Part shown: positions 26,565 through 34,648 of the stretch, piece by piece
How positions within the stretch are numbered: the first letter of the stretch is position 1
Layout: each line of letters starts with the position of its first letter
Origin: Rhodospirillaceae bacterium
GTDB taxonomy: Bacteria; Pseudomonadota; Alphaproteobacteria; CACIAM-22H2
Direction: 5' to 3'
Assembly (NCBI GenBank): GCA_027490975.1
Contig: JAIXXA010000137.1
Coordinates: 1-37,351, forward strand
Length of the DNA: 37,351 nt
Position numbers and translations under genes: made by a program
The notes under the pieces: model-generated
What the model was told of the DNA's origin: nothing
Databases searched by the model: none
Seen by the model: the letters and a program-made list of their open reading frames with translations, nothing else

Positions 26565-27484
26565 GCGATATCGCAACCCTTGCGACCGTCTTGTTCGCGA
26601 TGATCGGCGGGGCGATCCGCGTTTCGACGCCATTCCTGTTCGTGTCGCTCGGCGAGTGTGTGACCGAGAAGGCAGGCCGCATCAATCTCGGCCTCGAAGG
26701 CACGCTCGTGCTGGGCGCAATGGCGGCCTACATGGTCGCCTACGAAACCGGCGATCCGTGGCTTGGCGTGCTGGCCGCGGGCTGTGCCGGCCTGATCCTC
26801 GGCGTAATGCACGCAACCTTGTGCAGCCTGCCGCGCGTCAACGACGTTGCGATCGGCATTGCGTTGATGAGTTTCGGGACGGGCCTCGCGTTCTTTTTCG
26901 GCAAACCCTACATTCAGCCGCAAGCGCCGCGCCTGCCGTCGGTCGAACTCGGCGGCTGGATCGGCAATGCCCAATTGGCCGAAGCGTTGACGATCAACCC
27001 GCTGTTTTTCATCGGCGTGGCGCTGGCGTTTTTCCTGCGCTGGGCGTTCGACAATACGCGCTACGGCCTGCTTTTGCGCATGGCGGGCGATTCGGTCGCG
27101 GCGTCGCGCGCCATGGGCGTGTCGGTCGACGGCGTGCGTTTGGCGGCGACGGCGGCGGGCGGCTTTCTGTCGGGCATCGGCGGCGCCTTCCTGTCTCTCT
27201 ATTATCCGGGCAGCTGGAACGAAGCGCTGTCGTCGGGGCAGGGCTTGATGGCGGTGGCCCTCGTGATCTTCGCGCGCTGGGATCCGCAACGCTGCTTCTA
27301 TGCGGCGATGCTGTTCGGGGCGGCGGGTGCACTCGGGCCCGCCTTGCAGTCGGTCGGCATCGTGAAGGGTTATTATTTCTTCAATGCCGCACCCTACATT
27401 CTCACCTTGCTGATCATGATCGGGGCAGGGCGCGACGGCAAAGCCGCGCGCGCCATGCCGAGCGAATTGGGAGTCCAGCGATGA
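26561..27484 (+). CDS. BMP-type ABC importer permease, second subunit
   Basis: This 307-aa permease is of the YufQ type. [29 protein letters not shown] near the N-terminus is the diagnostic motif, and [21 protein letters not shown] is the ATPase-coupling loop. It forms a heterodimeric channel with the preceding permease. ATGA overlaps join it to both neighbours, the permease upstream and the first hydrolase downstream. The coupling of a transporter subunit directly to a hydrolase gene argues that the hydrolase acts on the imported solute. Confidence 0.92.
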   Translation: MSDIATLATVLFAMIGGAIRVSTPFLFVSLGECVTEKAGRINLGLEGTLVLGAMAAYMVAYETGDPWLGVLAAGCAGLILGVMHATLCSLPRVNDVAIGIALMSFGTGLAFFFGKPYIQPQAPRLPSVELGGWIGNAQLAEALTINPLFFIGVALAFFLRWAFDNTRYGLLLRMAGDSVAASRAMGVSVDGVRLAATAAGGFLSGIGGAFLSLYYPGSWNEALSSGQGLMAVALVIFARWDPQRCFYAAMLFGAAGALGPALQSVGIVKGYYFFNAAPYILTLLIMIGAGRDGKAARAMPSELGVQR

Positions 27485-28173
27485 GCACGGCTCCGCGCCA
27501 CATCGTATCGCGCCCCTATCCATGGCCGTTCGACGGCGCGCTCGAACGCGACAACACGGCGCTGATCGTGATCGACATGCAGATCGATTTCTGCGGCCGC
27601 GGCGGCTATGTCGATACGATGGGCTACGATATTTCGCTGACGCGCGCCCCCATTGCGCCCATCCAGCGTGTGCTGGCGGCCTTCCGCGCGCGCGGCATGC
27701 CGATCTTCCACACGCGCGAAGGCCATCGCCCCGATCTGGCCGACCTGCCCGCGAACAAGCGCTGGCGCTCGCAGCGCATCGGGGCGGGCATCGGCGATCC
27801 GGGGCCGTGCGGGCGCGTGCTTGTGCGCGGCGAGCCGGGCTGGGAGATCGTCCCCGAGCTTGCACCGCTGCCCGGCGAAACCGTAATCGACAAGCCCGGC
27901 AAGGGCTCGTTCTGCGCCACCGACCTCGATCTCATCTTGCGCCAACGCGGCATTCGCAACATCGCACTCGCGGGGATCACGACCGACGTGTGCGTGCACA
28001 CGACGATGCGCGAGGCCAACGACCGCGGCTACGAATGCGTGCTGCTCGCCGATTGCTGCGGGGCCACCGATGCCGGCAACCATGCGGCCGCCCTCAAGAT
28101 GGTCGAAATGCAAGGGGGCGTGTTCGGGGCCGTTGCCGACAGCCACGCATTGATCGCGGGGCTGCCGCCATGA
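27481..28173 (+). CDS. Isochorismatase-like cysteine hydrolase, biuret-hydrolase-like
   Basis: This 230-aa hydrolase has the superfamily triad: Asp32 in VIDMQIDF, Lys138 in IDKPGKGSF and Cys171 in [17 protein letters not shown]. The spacing between them (106 and 33 residues) equals that of biuret hydrolase BiuH from Rhizobium leguminosarum (Asp36, Lys142, Cys175), and [19 protein letters not shown] and [21 protein letters not shown] look like that subgroup. BiuH cleaves biuret to allophanate and ammonia. Ureidoacrylate hydrolase RutB is a less similar alternative. It is cytosolic and coupled by ATGA overlaps to the permease and ATPase genes. The superfamily is certain; the biuret or triuret substrate is a hypothesis. 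Confidence 0.85.
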   Translation: MSTAPRHIVSRPYPWPFDGALERDNTALIVIDMQIDFCGRGGYVDTMGYDISLTRAPIAPIQRVLAAFRARGMPIFHTREGHRPDLADLPANKRWRSQRIGAGIGDPGPCGRVLVRGEPGWEIVPELAPLPGETVIDKPGKGSFCATDLDLILRQRGIRNIALAGITTDVCVHTTMREANDRGYECVLLADCCGATDAGNHAAALKMVEMQGGVFGAVADSHALIAGLPP

Positions 28174-29690
28174 GCGGTGCGATCGGCCTTGCCACCGTCG
28201 GCATGACGAAAATCTTCGGCGAATTCACGGCCCTCGAAGACGTGTCGATCGACGTGCGCGCGGGCGATTTCCATGCGCTCCTCGGCGAGAACGGGGCGGG
28301 CAAGTCGACGCTCGTCAAATGCATGATGGGTTTCCAGCCGCCGACGCGCGGCCAGGTTCTGCTCGACGGAAAACCGGCTGCCATCGCCGATCCGCGCGCG
28401 GCGCGCGACCTTGGCATTGGCATGGTCTACCAGCATTTCACGCTCGTACCTTCTTTCACGGCGGCCGAAAATCTCGTGGCCGCGCGCGGCCATGTGCCCG
28501 CCGTGGTCGATTGGGCCAAGGAGCGCAGAGCTCTCGACAAGTTCCTCGAGACCACGCCGTTCCGCGTTCCTCTCGACCGCCCAGTGCGCGAGCTGGCGGC
28601 CGGCGAGAAGCAGAAACTCGAAATCCTGAAGCTGCTCTATCTCGACCAGCGCTTTTTGATCCTCGACGAACCGACCTCGGTGCTCACGCCCGGCGAAGCC
28701 GACGAAATCCTGGGCCTGCTGCGCGGCATGACAGATGCCGGGCTCGTGAGCGTTTTGATGATCACGCACAAATTCCGCGAGGTGAACGCGTTTGCGCGGA
28801 ACCTCTCGGTGCTGCGGCGCGGGCGCCTCGTCGGCGCAGGGGCGGTCGGCGCCGTCTCGACCGTCGAGATGACTCAGATGATGGTCGGCGATGCCGTACC
28901 CCGCCCGCGCGCGGCGCGCGTTTCGAAAGCGCCGGCGGTCGAGGCAAAACGCGCGCTCGAGGTGATTGCCCTCTACGCATCCGACGATGCCGGCACGCCG
29001 CGCGTGCGCGAGCTCGATCTGCATGTGGCGCCCGGCGAAATTCTCGGCATTGCCGGCGTCTCGGGGAACGGCCAGAGCGAATTCATCGAAGCTTTGACTG
29101 GCCAGCGCCCGATCGACGACGGGCGCGTGTTCGTAGCGGGCCAGCCGTTTTCGCCGACGCGTGCCGATTTCGCGCGCTTCAAAGTGTTCGGCCTGCCCGA
29201 AGAGCCGTTGCGCAACGCGGCCGTGCCGCGCATGTCGGTGGCGGAAAACATGGCGCTGCGCAGCTTCGACCGCGCTCCCATCGCGGGCGCGTTCGGCTGG
29301 CTGCGGCCGGCGACGATGCGCGCCCGCGCGCGCGATCTCGTGGCGCGCTACCGGGTCAAGACCACGTCGGTCGACGCGGCGATCGAGACGCTTTCGGGCG
29401 GCAATGTGCAGCGCGCGATCCTGGCGCGCGAATTGTCGGAGGCGGTCGATCTGCTGATCGTCGTCAATCCGTGTTTCGGGCTCGATTTTTCGTCCGCCGC
29501 CGAAATCCGCAACCAGATACTCGAAGCGCGCAACCGGGGTACGGCCGTGCTGCTCGTCTCCGAAGATCTCGACGAGATTCTCGAACTTGCCGACCGTGTC
29601 GCCGTGATGAGCCAGGGCCATATCGCGCTGACGGCACCCATCGGCGAGACCGATCGCAACGCGATCGGCCGTGCAATGGCGGGGCATTGA
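28170..29690 (+). CDS. BMP-type ABC importer double ATP-binding protein
   Basis: This 506-aa protein has two fused ATPase domains, as in YufO and RbsA. The first (about 1-245) has Walker [10 protein letters not shown] (39-47) and Walker [12 protein letters not shown], but its signature reads [12 protein letters not shown] (141-152) where relatives usually have LSVG. The second (about 262-506) keeps LSGGNVQ (408-414) but has a diverged P-loop GVSGNGQSE (296-304) without Lys, and NPCFGLD in place of the usual NPTRGLD. A degenerate second P-loop is normal in this family. ATGA overlap with hydrolase 1 and a 5-bp gap to hydrolase 2. Confidence 0.92.
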   Translation: MSGAIGLATVGMTKIFGEFTALEDVSIDVRAGDFHALLGENGAGKSTLVKCMMGFQPPTRGQVLLDGKPAAIADPRAARDLGIGMVYQHFTLVPSFTAAENLVAARGHVPAVVDWAKERRALDKFLETTPFRVPLDRPVRELAAGEKQKLEILKLLYLDQRFLILDEPTSVLTPGEADEILGLLRGMTDAGLVSVLMITHKFREVNAFARNLSVLRRGRLVGAGAVGAVSTVEMTQMMVGDAVPRPRAARVSKAPAVEAKRALEVIALYASDDAGTPRVRELDLHVAPGEILGIAGVSGNGQSEFIEALTGQRPIDDGRVFVAGQPFSPTRADFARFKVFGLPEEPLRNAAVPRMSVAENMALRSFDRAPIAGAFGWLRPATMRARARDLVARYRVKTTSVDAAIETLSGGNVQRAILARELSEAVDLLIVVNPCFGLDFSSAAEIRNQILEARNRGTAVLLVSEDLDEILELADRVAVMSQGHIALTAPIGETDRNAIGRAMAGH

Positions 29691-29695
29691 GCGCC

Positions 29696-30364
29696 ATGGC
29701 AGTCGCGGTCCCCGCACAACCTTATGCGTTTGCGCTCGACGAAGGGTCGGTTGCCCTCGTGGTCATCGACATGCAGCGCGACTTCGTCGAGCCCGGCGGC
29801 TTCGGCGCTTCGCTCGGCAACGACGTGTCGCGGCTCGAAGCGATCGTGCCGACGGTAGCACGCCTGCTTGCACTCGCACGCCGACGCGGATGGCGCGTGC
29901 TGCATACGCGCGAGAGCCATCGCCCCGATCTTTCCGACTGTCCGCCCGCCAAGCGCCTGCGCGGCAATGCGGCTTTGCGCATCGGCGACAAGGGCCCCAT
30001 GGGCCGCATCCTCGTGCAGGGCGAACCCGGCAATGCGATCCTCGATGCGGTTGCCCCGATCGCCGGCGAGACGGTCGTCGACAAGCCCGGCAAGGGCATG
30101 TTCTACGCAACGGACGTCGGCGACATTCTCGCGAACTGGGGCACCACGCAGCTGGTTTTTGCTGGGGTCACGACCGAAGTCTGCGTGCAAACCTCGATGC
30201 GCGAGGCCAACGACCGCGGCTTCGAATGCCTGCTGGTCGAGGATGCGACGCAAAGCTATTTCGAGGAATTCAAGCAGGCGACCCTCGCCATGATCCGCGC
30301 GCAAGGCGCTATTGTCGGCTGGACGACGCCCCTGGCGGCCCTCGAGAGCGCGCTAGAAGGCTGA
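29696..30364 (+). CDS. Second isochorismatase-like cysteine hydrolase of the operon
   Basis: This 222-aa paralogue of the 27481 gene carries Asp25 in VIDMQRDF, Lys130 in VDKPGKGMF and Cys163 in [17 protein letters not shown]. It shares long identical stretches with the first enzyme ([22 protein letters not shown]) but has a different N-terminus and C-terminus. An operon with one importer and two related amidases suggests successive steps, for example triuret hydrolase (TrtA) then biuret hydrolase. I cannot tell which enzyme would do which step. It is the last gene of the operon, 5 bp after the ATPase. Another amide or ureide substrate is equally open. Confidence 0.82.
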   Translation: MAVAVPAQPYAFALDEGSVALVVIDMQRDFVEPGGFGASLGNDVSRLEAIVPTVARLLALARRRGWRVLHTRESHRPDLSDCPPAKRLRGNAALRIGDKGPMGRILVQGEPGNAILDAVAPIAGETVVDKPGKGMFYATDVGDILANWGTTQLVFAGVTTEVCVQTSMREANDRGFECLLVEDATQSYFEEFKQATLAMIRAQGAIVGWTTPLAALESALEG

Positions 30365-30414
30365 AAAAGAACAGGAAATCGTTTGGTTGCGGTTGCGAAG
30401 GCGGCCCTATAGTT

Positions 30415-30438
30415 TATCCCCAACTGAGTTTGGGGATA
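30415..30438 (+). promoter_or_regulatory. Inverted repeat covering the ribosome site of the DAHP synthase gene
   Basis: The 9-bp arms TATCCCCAA (30415-30423) and TTGGGGATA (30430-30438) are perfect complements around a 6-nt loop. The right arm contains the Shine-Dalgarno GGGGA, and the ATG follows 4 nt after the repeat. As RNA it would hide the ribosome site; as DNA it could be an operator just after the -10-like TATAGT (30408-30413). Confidence 0.6.
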
Positions 30439-30442
30439 GACC

Positions 30443-31831
30443 ATGCCTGCCAAATGGACGCCAGATAGCTGGCGTGCGCGCACCGCACGCCAAATGCCCG
30501 TGTACCCCGACGCCGCCGCCTTGGCGGGCGTGGAAAAGCGTTTGGCTGGTTATCCGCCGCTGGTTTTTGCAGGCGAAGCGCGCGAACTCAAGGCCCAGCT
30601 CGCCAAGGCGGCCGAGGGCAAAGCCGTGCTGCTGCAGGGCGGGGATTGCGCGGAAAGCTTCGCCGAGTTTTCGGCGAACAACATCCGCGACACCTTCAAG
30701 GTCATCCTGCAGATGACCGTCGTGCTGATGTATGCGGGCGGCTTGCCGGTCGTGAAAGTGGGCCGCATGGCAGGCCAATTCGCCAAGCCGCGCTCGTCCG
30801 ACGTGGAGACCGTCGGCGACACGACCTTGCCCGCCTATCGCGGCGACATCATCAGCGGCATCGAATTCACCAAGGAAGCGCGCACGCCCGATCCCGAGCG
30901 CATGATCCAGGTCTATTCGCAGTCGGCCGCCACGCTCAATCTGCTGCGCGCATTCGCGCGCGGCGGCTATGCCGACCTCCATCGTGTGCATGGCTGGACG
31001 CAAGGCTTCATCGACCGCAGCCCGGCGGGCGAGCGTTTCCGCGAGCTTGCCGACCGGATTTCGGACTCGCTGCAATTCATGTCGGCCGTCGGCGTGACGG
31101 CCGAAGCCGCCCCCCAGATCCGCGAAGCCTCGTTCTTCACGAGCCACGAAGCCCTGCTGCTGCCCTACGAAGAAGCGCTGACCCGCGTCGACAGCACCAC
31201 GGGCGATTGGTACGACTGCTCGGCCCACATGGTGTGGATCGGCGACCGCACGCGCCAGCTCGACGGGGCGCACGTGGAATTCTGCCGCGGCATCAAGAAC
31301 CCGATCGGCCTCAAATGCGGGCCGACGAGCGACCCCGACGAGCTCATCCGCCTCATCGACGCGCTCAATCCCGAAAACGAGTCGGGACGCCTCACGCTGA
31401 TCGCGCGCATGGGCGACGACAAGGTCGCGGCCAAGCTGCCGCCCTTGCTGCGCCGCGTGGCGCGCGAAGGGCGCAAGGTCGTGTGGAGCTGCGATCCGAT
31501 GCACGGCAACACGATCAAGTCGGCCTCGGGCTACAAGACGCGGCCTTTCGAGCGCATTCTTGCCGAACTGCGCGGCTTCTTCGACGCGTGCAGCGCCGAG
31601 AGCGTGTTTGCGGGCGGCGTGCATTTCGAGATGACCGGCCAGAACGTGACCGAGTGCACGGGCGGTGCCGAAGCCATCCAGGATGCCGCTTTGGGCGACC
31701 GCTACCACACGCATTGCGACCCGCGCCTCAATGGCGCTCAAGCGCTCGAACTGGCGTTTCTGCTGGCCGAAAAACTGCGCGCCCAGACAAGCGCGCAGAC
31801 GCGGCTGCGCGCGGTCGGCGAGGACGACTGA
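30443..31831 (+). CDS. Class II 3-deoxy-7-phosphoheptulonate (DAHP) synthase
   Basis: This 462-aa enzyme condenses PEP and erythrose-4-phosphate, the first step of aromatic amino acid synthesis. It is the plant/actinobacterial class II form, not the AroF/G/H type. Metal ligands are visible: Cys69 in QGGDCAESF, the His in DPMHGNT, the Glu in [15 protein letters not shown] and the Asp in DPRLN. Substrate-binding [11 protein letters not shown] is present. There is no sign of a fused chorismate mutase or of a long N-terminal regulatory extension. It lies 78 bp after the hydrolase operon, with an inverted repeat at its own translation start. Confidence 0.95.
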   Translation: MPAKWTPDSWRARTARQMPVYPDAAALAGVEKRLAGYPPLVFAGEARELKAQLAKAAEGKAVLLQGGDCAESFAEFSANNIRDTFKVILQMTVVLMYAGGLPVVKVGRMAGQFAKPRSSDVETVGDTTLPAYRGDIISGIEFTKEARTPDPERMIQVYSQSAATLNLLRAFARGGYADLHRVHGWTQGFIDRSPAGERFRELADRISDSLQFMSAVGVTAEAAPQIREASFFTSHEALLLPYEEALTRVDSTTGDWYDCSAHMVWIGDRTRQLDGAHVEFCRGIKNPIGLKCGPTSDPDELIRLIDALNPENESGRLTLIARMGDDKVAAKLPPLLRRVAREGRKVVWSCDPMHGNTIKSASGYKTRPFERILAELRGFFDACSAESVFAGGVHFEMTGQNVTECTGGAEAIQDAALGDRYHTHCDPRLNGAQALELAFLLAEKLRAQTSAQTRLRAVGEDD

Positions 31832-31866
31832 TCGGCACGGCCCGTTTCCACCGTTCGACCCGTCTC

Positions 31867-31882
31867 TACCTTTCGAAAGGTA
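31867..31882 (+). promoter_or_regulatory. Perfect 16-bp palindrome at the ribosome site of the nicotinate PRTase gene
   Basis: TACCTTTCGAAAGGTA is a perfect palindrome that ends 5 nt before the ATG at 31888 and contains the Shine-Dalgarno-like GAAAGG. It may be an operator for an NAD-responsive repressor (NrtR or NadQ types control such genes in other bacteria), though it does not clearly match a site I can quote. Confidence 0.5.
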
Positions 31883-31887
31883 CCGCA

Positions 31888-33054
31888 ATGGCCGATGGCC
31901 GCGCGTCCGATGCTTCGCCCACTTCGTCGCTGATCCGCCGCCCGACGGCCGACGAAGTGCCGGCCTTGACCGACCACTATTTCAACCGCACGAAGGCGGC
32001 GGTGGCGCGCTTCGGCGACAAGCGCGTGACCTATGCGGTGTTCATGCGCCGACCGGTCGTGTGCGCGCCGCGCCTCGCAATCGAATGGCTCGAGACCATC
32101 GCGGCCGCGCGCAAGACCAAGTTCGACATCGATCTGCGCCACAAAGAAGGCGAATGGACGGGGGCGGGCGATCCGATCATGTACGTGTCGGGTTCGCTCT
32201 ACGAACTCGTCGATCTCGAGACGATCTATCTGCAGAAGCTCGGGCCCGCCTGCGTTGCGGCCTACAACGCCTACACGATGTGCGTGGATTTGCCGCGCAC
32301 GGCGTTCCTTGCGATGGATGCGCGCCATTGTGCGGGCTCCGAGATGGCCGAGATGATGGCCTATGCCGCGTCCGTGGGTTCGGCTGCGGCCAAGGCGGAA
32401 GTCGGCGCCAAGGGATTCGTCGGCAACGCGACCGACGCGACCGCGCATTATTTCGGCCAGACCGGCGGTTTCGGCACGATGCCGCATGCGCTGATCGGCT
32501 ATGCAGGCTCGACCGTGCGGGCGGCCGAAATGCTGCTCGATCTCTTGGGCGCGCAGAACGTGACCGTGCTGGTCGACTATTACGGGCAGGAAGTGACCGA
32601 CGCGCTCGCGGTTTGCCGCCGCTTCCCCGACGTCGCTGCCTCGGGCCGGCTTTCGGTGCGGCTCGACACGCATGGCGGGCGCTATGTCGAAGGGCTCGAT
32701 CTCGGCAAATCCTACGCAGTGCTCGAACGCAACGCGCCGCTCAGCTTGCGCGGCTACCGGACCGAGCAGGAACTGCGCTATCTGACCGGGACAGGCGTTT
32801 CGGCAGCGGCGATCTGGCACATGCGCGAAGAGCTCGACCGTGCGGGCTTCGCGCAAGTGCGCATTGTGGCCTCTTCCGGCTTCACGCCCGCCAAGTGCAA
32901 GACCATGGCGGTCGCGAACGCCCCCATCGACACGGTGGGTACGGGCTCGTATCTGCCGGAAGTGTGGACGGAAACCTACGCGACGTCCGACATCGTCGAG
33001 TACGACGGCCAACCGTCGGTCAAGGTCGGGCGCGAGTTCCTGCTGCGCAAATGA
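31888..33054 (+). CDS. pncB: Nicotinate phosphoribosyltransferase
   Basis: This 388-aa enzyme joins nicotinate to PRPP in NAD salvage. Family motifs are LTDHYFNRTK near residue 27, the FGQTGGFGTMPHALIGYAGS stretch near 190 and RLDTHGG near 265, then the phosphate-binding end region SSGFTPAKCKTM and DTVGTGSYL. The closest families are alphaproteobacterial nicotinate PRTases; quinolinate PRTase is much shorter and is excluded. The TGA stop overlaps the next ATG as ATGA. With nadE three genes downstream, this region can make NAD from nicotinate apart from the adenylyltransferase step. Confidence 0.85.
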   Translation: MADGRASDASPTSSLIRRPTADEVPALTDHYFNRTKAAVARFGDKRVTYAVFMRRPVVCAPRLAIEWLETIAAARKTKFDIDLRHKEGEWTGAGDPIMYVSGSLYELVDLETIYLQKLGPACVAAYNAYTMCVDLPRTAFLAMDARHCAGSEMAEMMAYAASVGSAAAKAEVGAKGFVGNATDATAHYFGQTGGFGTMPHALIGYAGSTVRAAEMLLDLLGAQNVTVLVDYYGQEVTDALAVCRRFPDVAASGRLSVRLDTHGGRYVEGLDLGKSYAVLERNAPLSLRGYRTEQELRYLTGTGVSAAAIWHMREELDRAGFAQVRIVASSGFTPAKCKTMAVANAPIDTVGTGSYLPEVWTETYATSDIVEYDGQPSVKVGREFLLRK

Positions 33055-34130
33055 CGCTCGCCACGCGCTTCACCCAGGTTTTGGGCCTTCGCCACCCGAT
33101 CGTGCAGGCGCCGATGGCGGGCGGCATGACCACACCCGCCCTCGTGGCTGCCGTATCGAACGCGGGCGGGCTCGGCTCGTTTGCGGCCGCGACCGTGGCC
33201 CCCGAGGCGATCCGCGCACAGGTGGCTGCGATACGGGCTGCAACCGACAAGCCGTTTGCGGTCAATCTGTTCGTACTGCCGCAAACGCAAGCGAAAGATT
33301 CCGAAGTTGCGTTCGCGAATGCGCTGCTCGCCAGATACCGGCTCGAAGTCGGCATCGAGAACAATGGCGCTCCGCCCGCCAAATGGGCCGAAGATTTCGA
33401 AGCGCAGTTCGAGACCGTGCTCGATCTCGCGCCGCCCGTGTTCAGCAGCACGTTCGGTGCCCTCGGTACCCGCAAAACCGCAGCGCTCAAGGCGAGCGGT
33501 GTTTATGTCGTCGGTACGGCCACCAACGTCGCGGAAGCCAAATTGCTGGAAGAGCAAGGCGTGGACGCCGTCCTTGCGCAAGGCGGAGAAGCGGGCGGGC
33601 ATCGCGGCACCTTCCTTGGTCGCTTCGAGGATTCGCTGACCGGCACGCTTGTGCTGGTGCCGCAGATCGTCGATGCGGTGAAGGTGCCGGTGATCGCGGC
33701 CGGCGGCATCATGGACGGGCGCGGGCTTGCGGCAGCTCTCGCGCTGGGGGCATCGGCCGCCGCGATGGGCACCGCCTTTCTGCTGGCCGAGCAGGCTGGA
33801 ACGCACAAGCTGCACCGGGCTGCGATCGAAGCGGCCGACGACACGAAGACGTCGGTCACGCGCGCCTTTTCGGGCCGGCCTGCACGCGGCATTCGCAATC
33901 GCTACATCGAGGAGATGGCGCCGCACGCAGCCGAGATGCCGGCATATCCCGTCACCAACGCGCTGACGGGGCCTTTGCGCGCGGCGGCGGCCGAGCGGGG
34001 CCAGCCCGATCTCATGTCGATGTGGGCCGGCCAAGGGGCCGCCCTTGCGCGCAGCGGCGATGCGGGCGACCTTGTGCGCAGGACGGCTGCGGTCGCTCAG
34101 GAAACTCTCGAAAAACTCAGGGGCAATTGA
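33051..34130 (+). CDS. Nitronate monooxygenase (NMO / 2-nitropropane dioxygenase family)
   Basis: This 359-aa FMN-dependent TIM-barrel protein has the family opening HPIVQAPMAGGMTTPALVAAVS, the catalytic His184 in QGGEAGGHRGTF, and FMN-phosphate motifs PVIAAGGIMDGRG and LGASAAAMGTAF. Such enzymes detoxify propionate-3-nitronate and alkyl nitronates, though many family members have unknown roles. ATGA overlap with pncB and TGATG overlap with the UPF0114 gene place it inside the NAD salvage run. FabK-type enoyl reductases share the fold but the HRG motif supports NMO. Confidence 0.88.
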   Translation: MTLATRFTQVLGLRHPIVQAPMAGGMTTPALVAAVSNAGGLGSFAAATVAPEAIRAQVAAIRAATDKPFAVNLFVLPQTQAKDSEVAFANALLARYRLEVGIENNGAPPAKWAEDFEAQFETVLDLAPPVFSSTFGALGTRKTAALKASGVYVVGTATNVAEAKLLEEQGVDAVLAQGGEAGGHRGTFLGRFEDSLTGTLVLVPQIVDAVKVPVIAAGGIMDGRGLAAALALGASAAAMGTAFLLAEQAGTHKLHRAAIEAADDTKTSVTRAFSGRPARGIRNRYIEEMAPHAAEMPAYPVTNALTGPLRAAAAERGQPDLMSMWAGQGAALARSGDAGDLVRRTAAVAQETLEKLRGN

Positions 34131-34645
34131 TGCCGAAGCTCGAAAAAATGATCGAAGGCGCCATCTTCGGCAGCCGCTGGCTGCAGGTGCCGCTCTATCT
34201 CGGCCTCATTCTCGTGCTGCTGGTGCTGTGCGCCAAGTTTTTCATGGTGCTGGTGAAGCTCGTGTTCGGCATGGGCGAACTGGACGAAGCCAAGATCGTG
34301 CTGATGGTGCTCGAGCTCGTCGACGTCGTGATGGTCGCCAACCTCATCGTGATGGTCGTGATTTCCGGCTACGAGAATTTCGTGAGCCGTCTCGACATCG
34401 AGGGCCATGGCGAAAAACTGTCCTGGTTCGGCAAGCTCGACGCGGGCTCGCTGAAGATCAAGCTTGCGTCGTCGATCGTCGCGATTTCCTCGATCCATCT
34501 CCTGAAGGCGTTTCTCGACGCGGCCGAAATCTCCAACGACAAGCTTTTGATGCTGGTCGTGATCCACATGACCTTCATCGTTTCGGCGCTGATGCTGGCC
34601 TATCTCGACAAAATGCTCGGCCAAAAAGCGGCCGGCGGCAGCTGA
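34130..34645 (+). CDS. UPF0114 (YqhA-like) membrane protein
   Basis: This 171-aa protein starts MPKLEKMIEGAIFGSRWLQVP and shows about four hydrophobic segments (about residues 17-40, 60-82, 110-128 and 138-158). VMVANLIVMVVISGYENFVS in the second segment is characteristic of UPF0114, called YqhA in E. coli. The family is widespread but has no assigned function. Its start overlaps the stop of the monooxygenase by one base, and nadE follows after 3 bp. Confidence 0.88.
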   Translation: MPKLEKMIEGAIFGSRWLQVPLYLGLILVLLVLCAKFFMVLVKLVFGMGELDEAKIVLMVLELVDVVMVANLIVMVVISGYENFVSRLDIEGHGEKLSWFGKLDAGSLKIKLASSIVAISSIHLLKAFLDAAEISNDKLLMLVVIHMTFIVSALMLAYLDKMLGQKAAGGS

Positions 34646-34648
34646 GCG

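Noticed and set aside
27481-28173. Assignment as ureidoacrylate hydrolase RutB or nicotinamidase
   Set aside because: Motifs around the triad fit the biuret hydrolase group better, and no other rut gene or nicotinamide gene lies in the operon. RutB is not fully excluded.
28029-29717. 562-codon minus-strand frame opposite the importer ATPase
   Set aside because: Antisense shadow; the ATPase on the plus strand has all ABC motifs.
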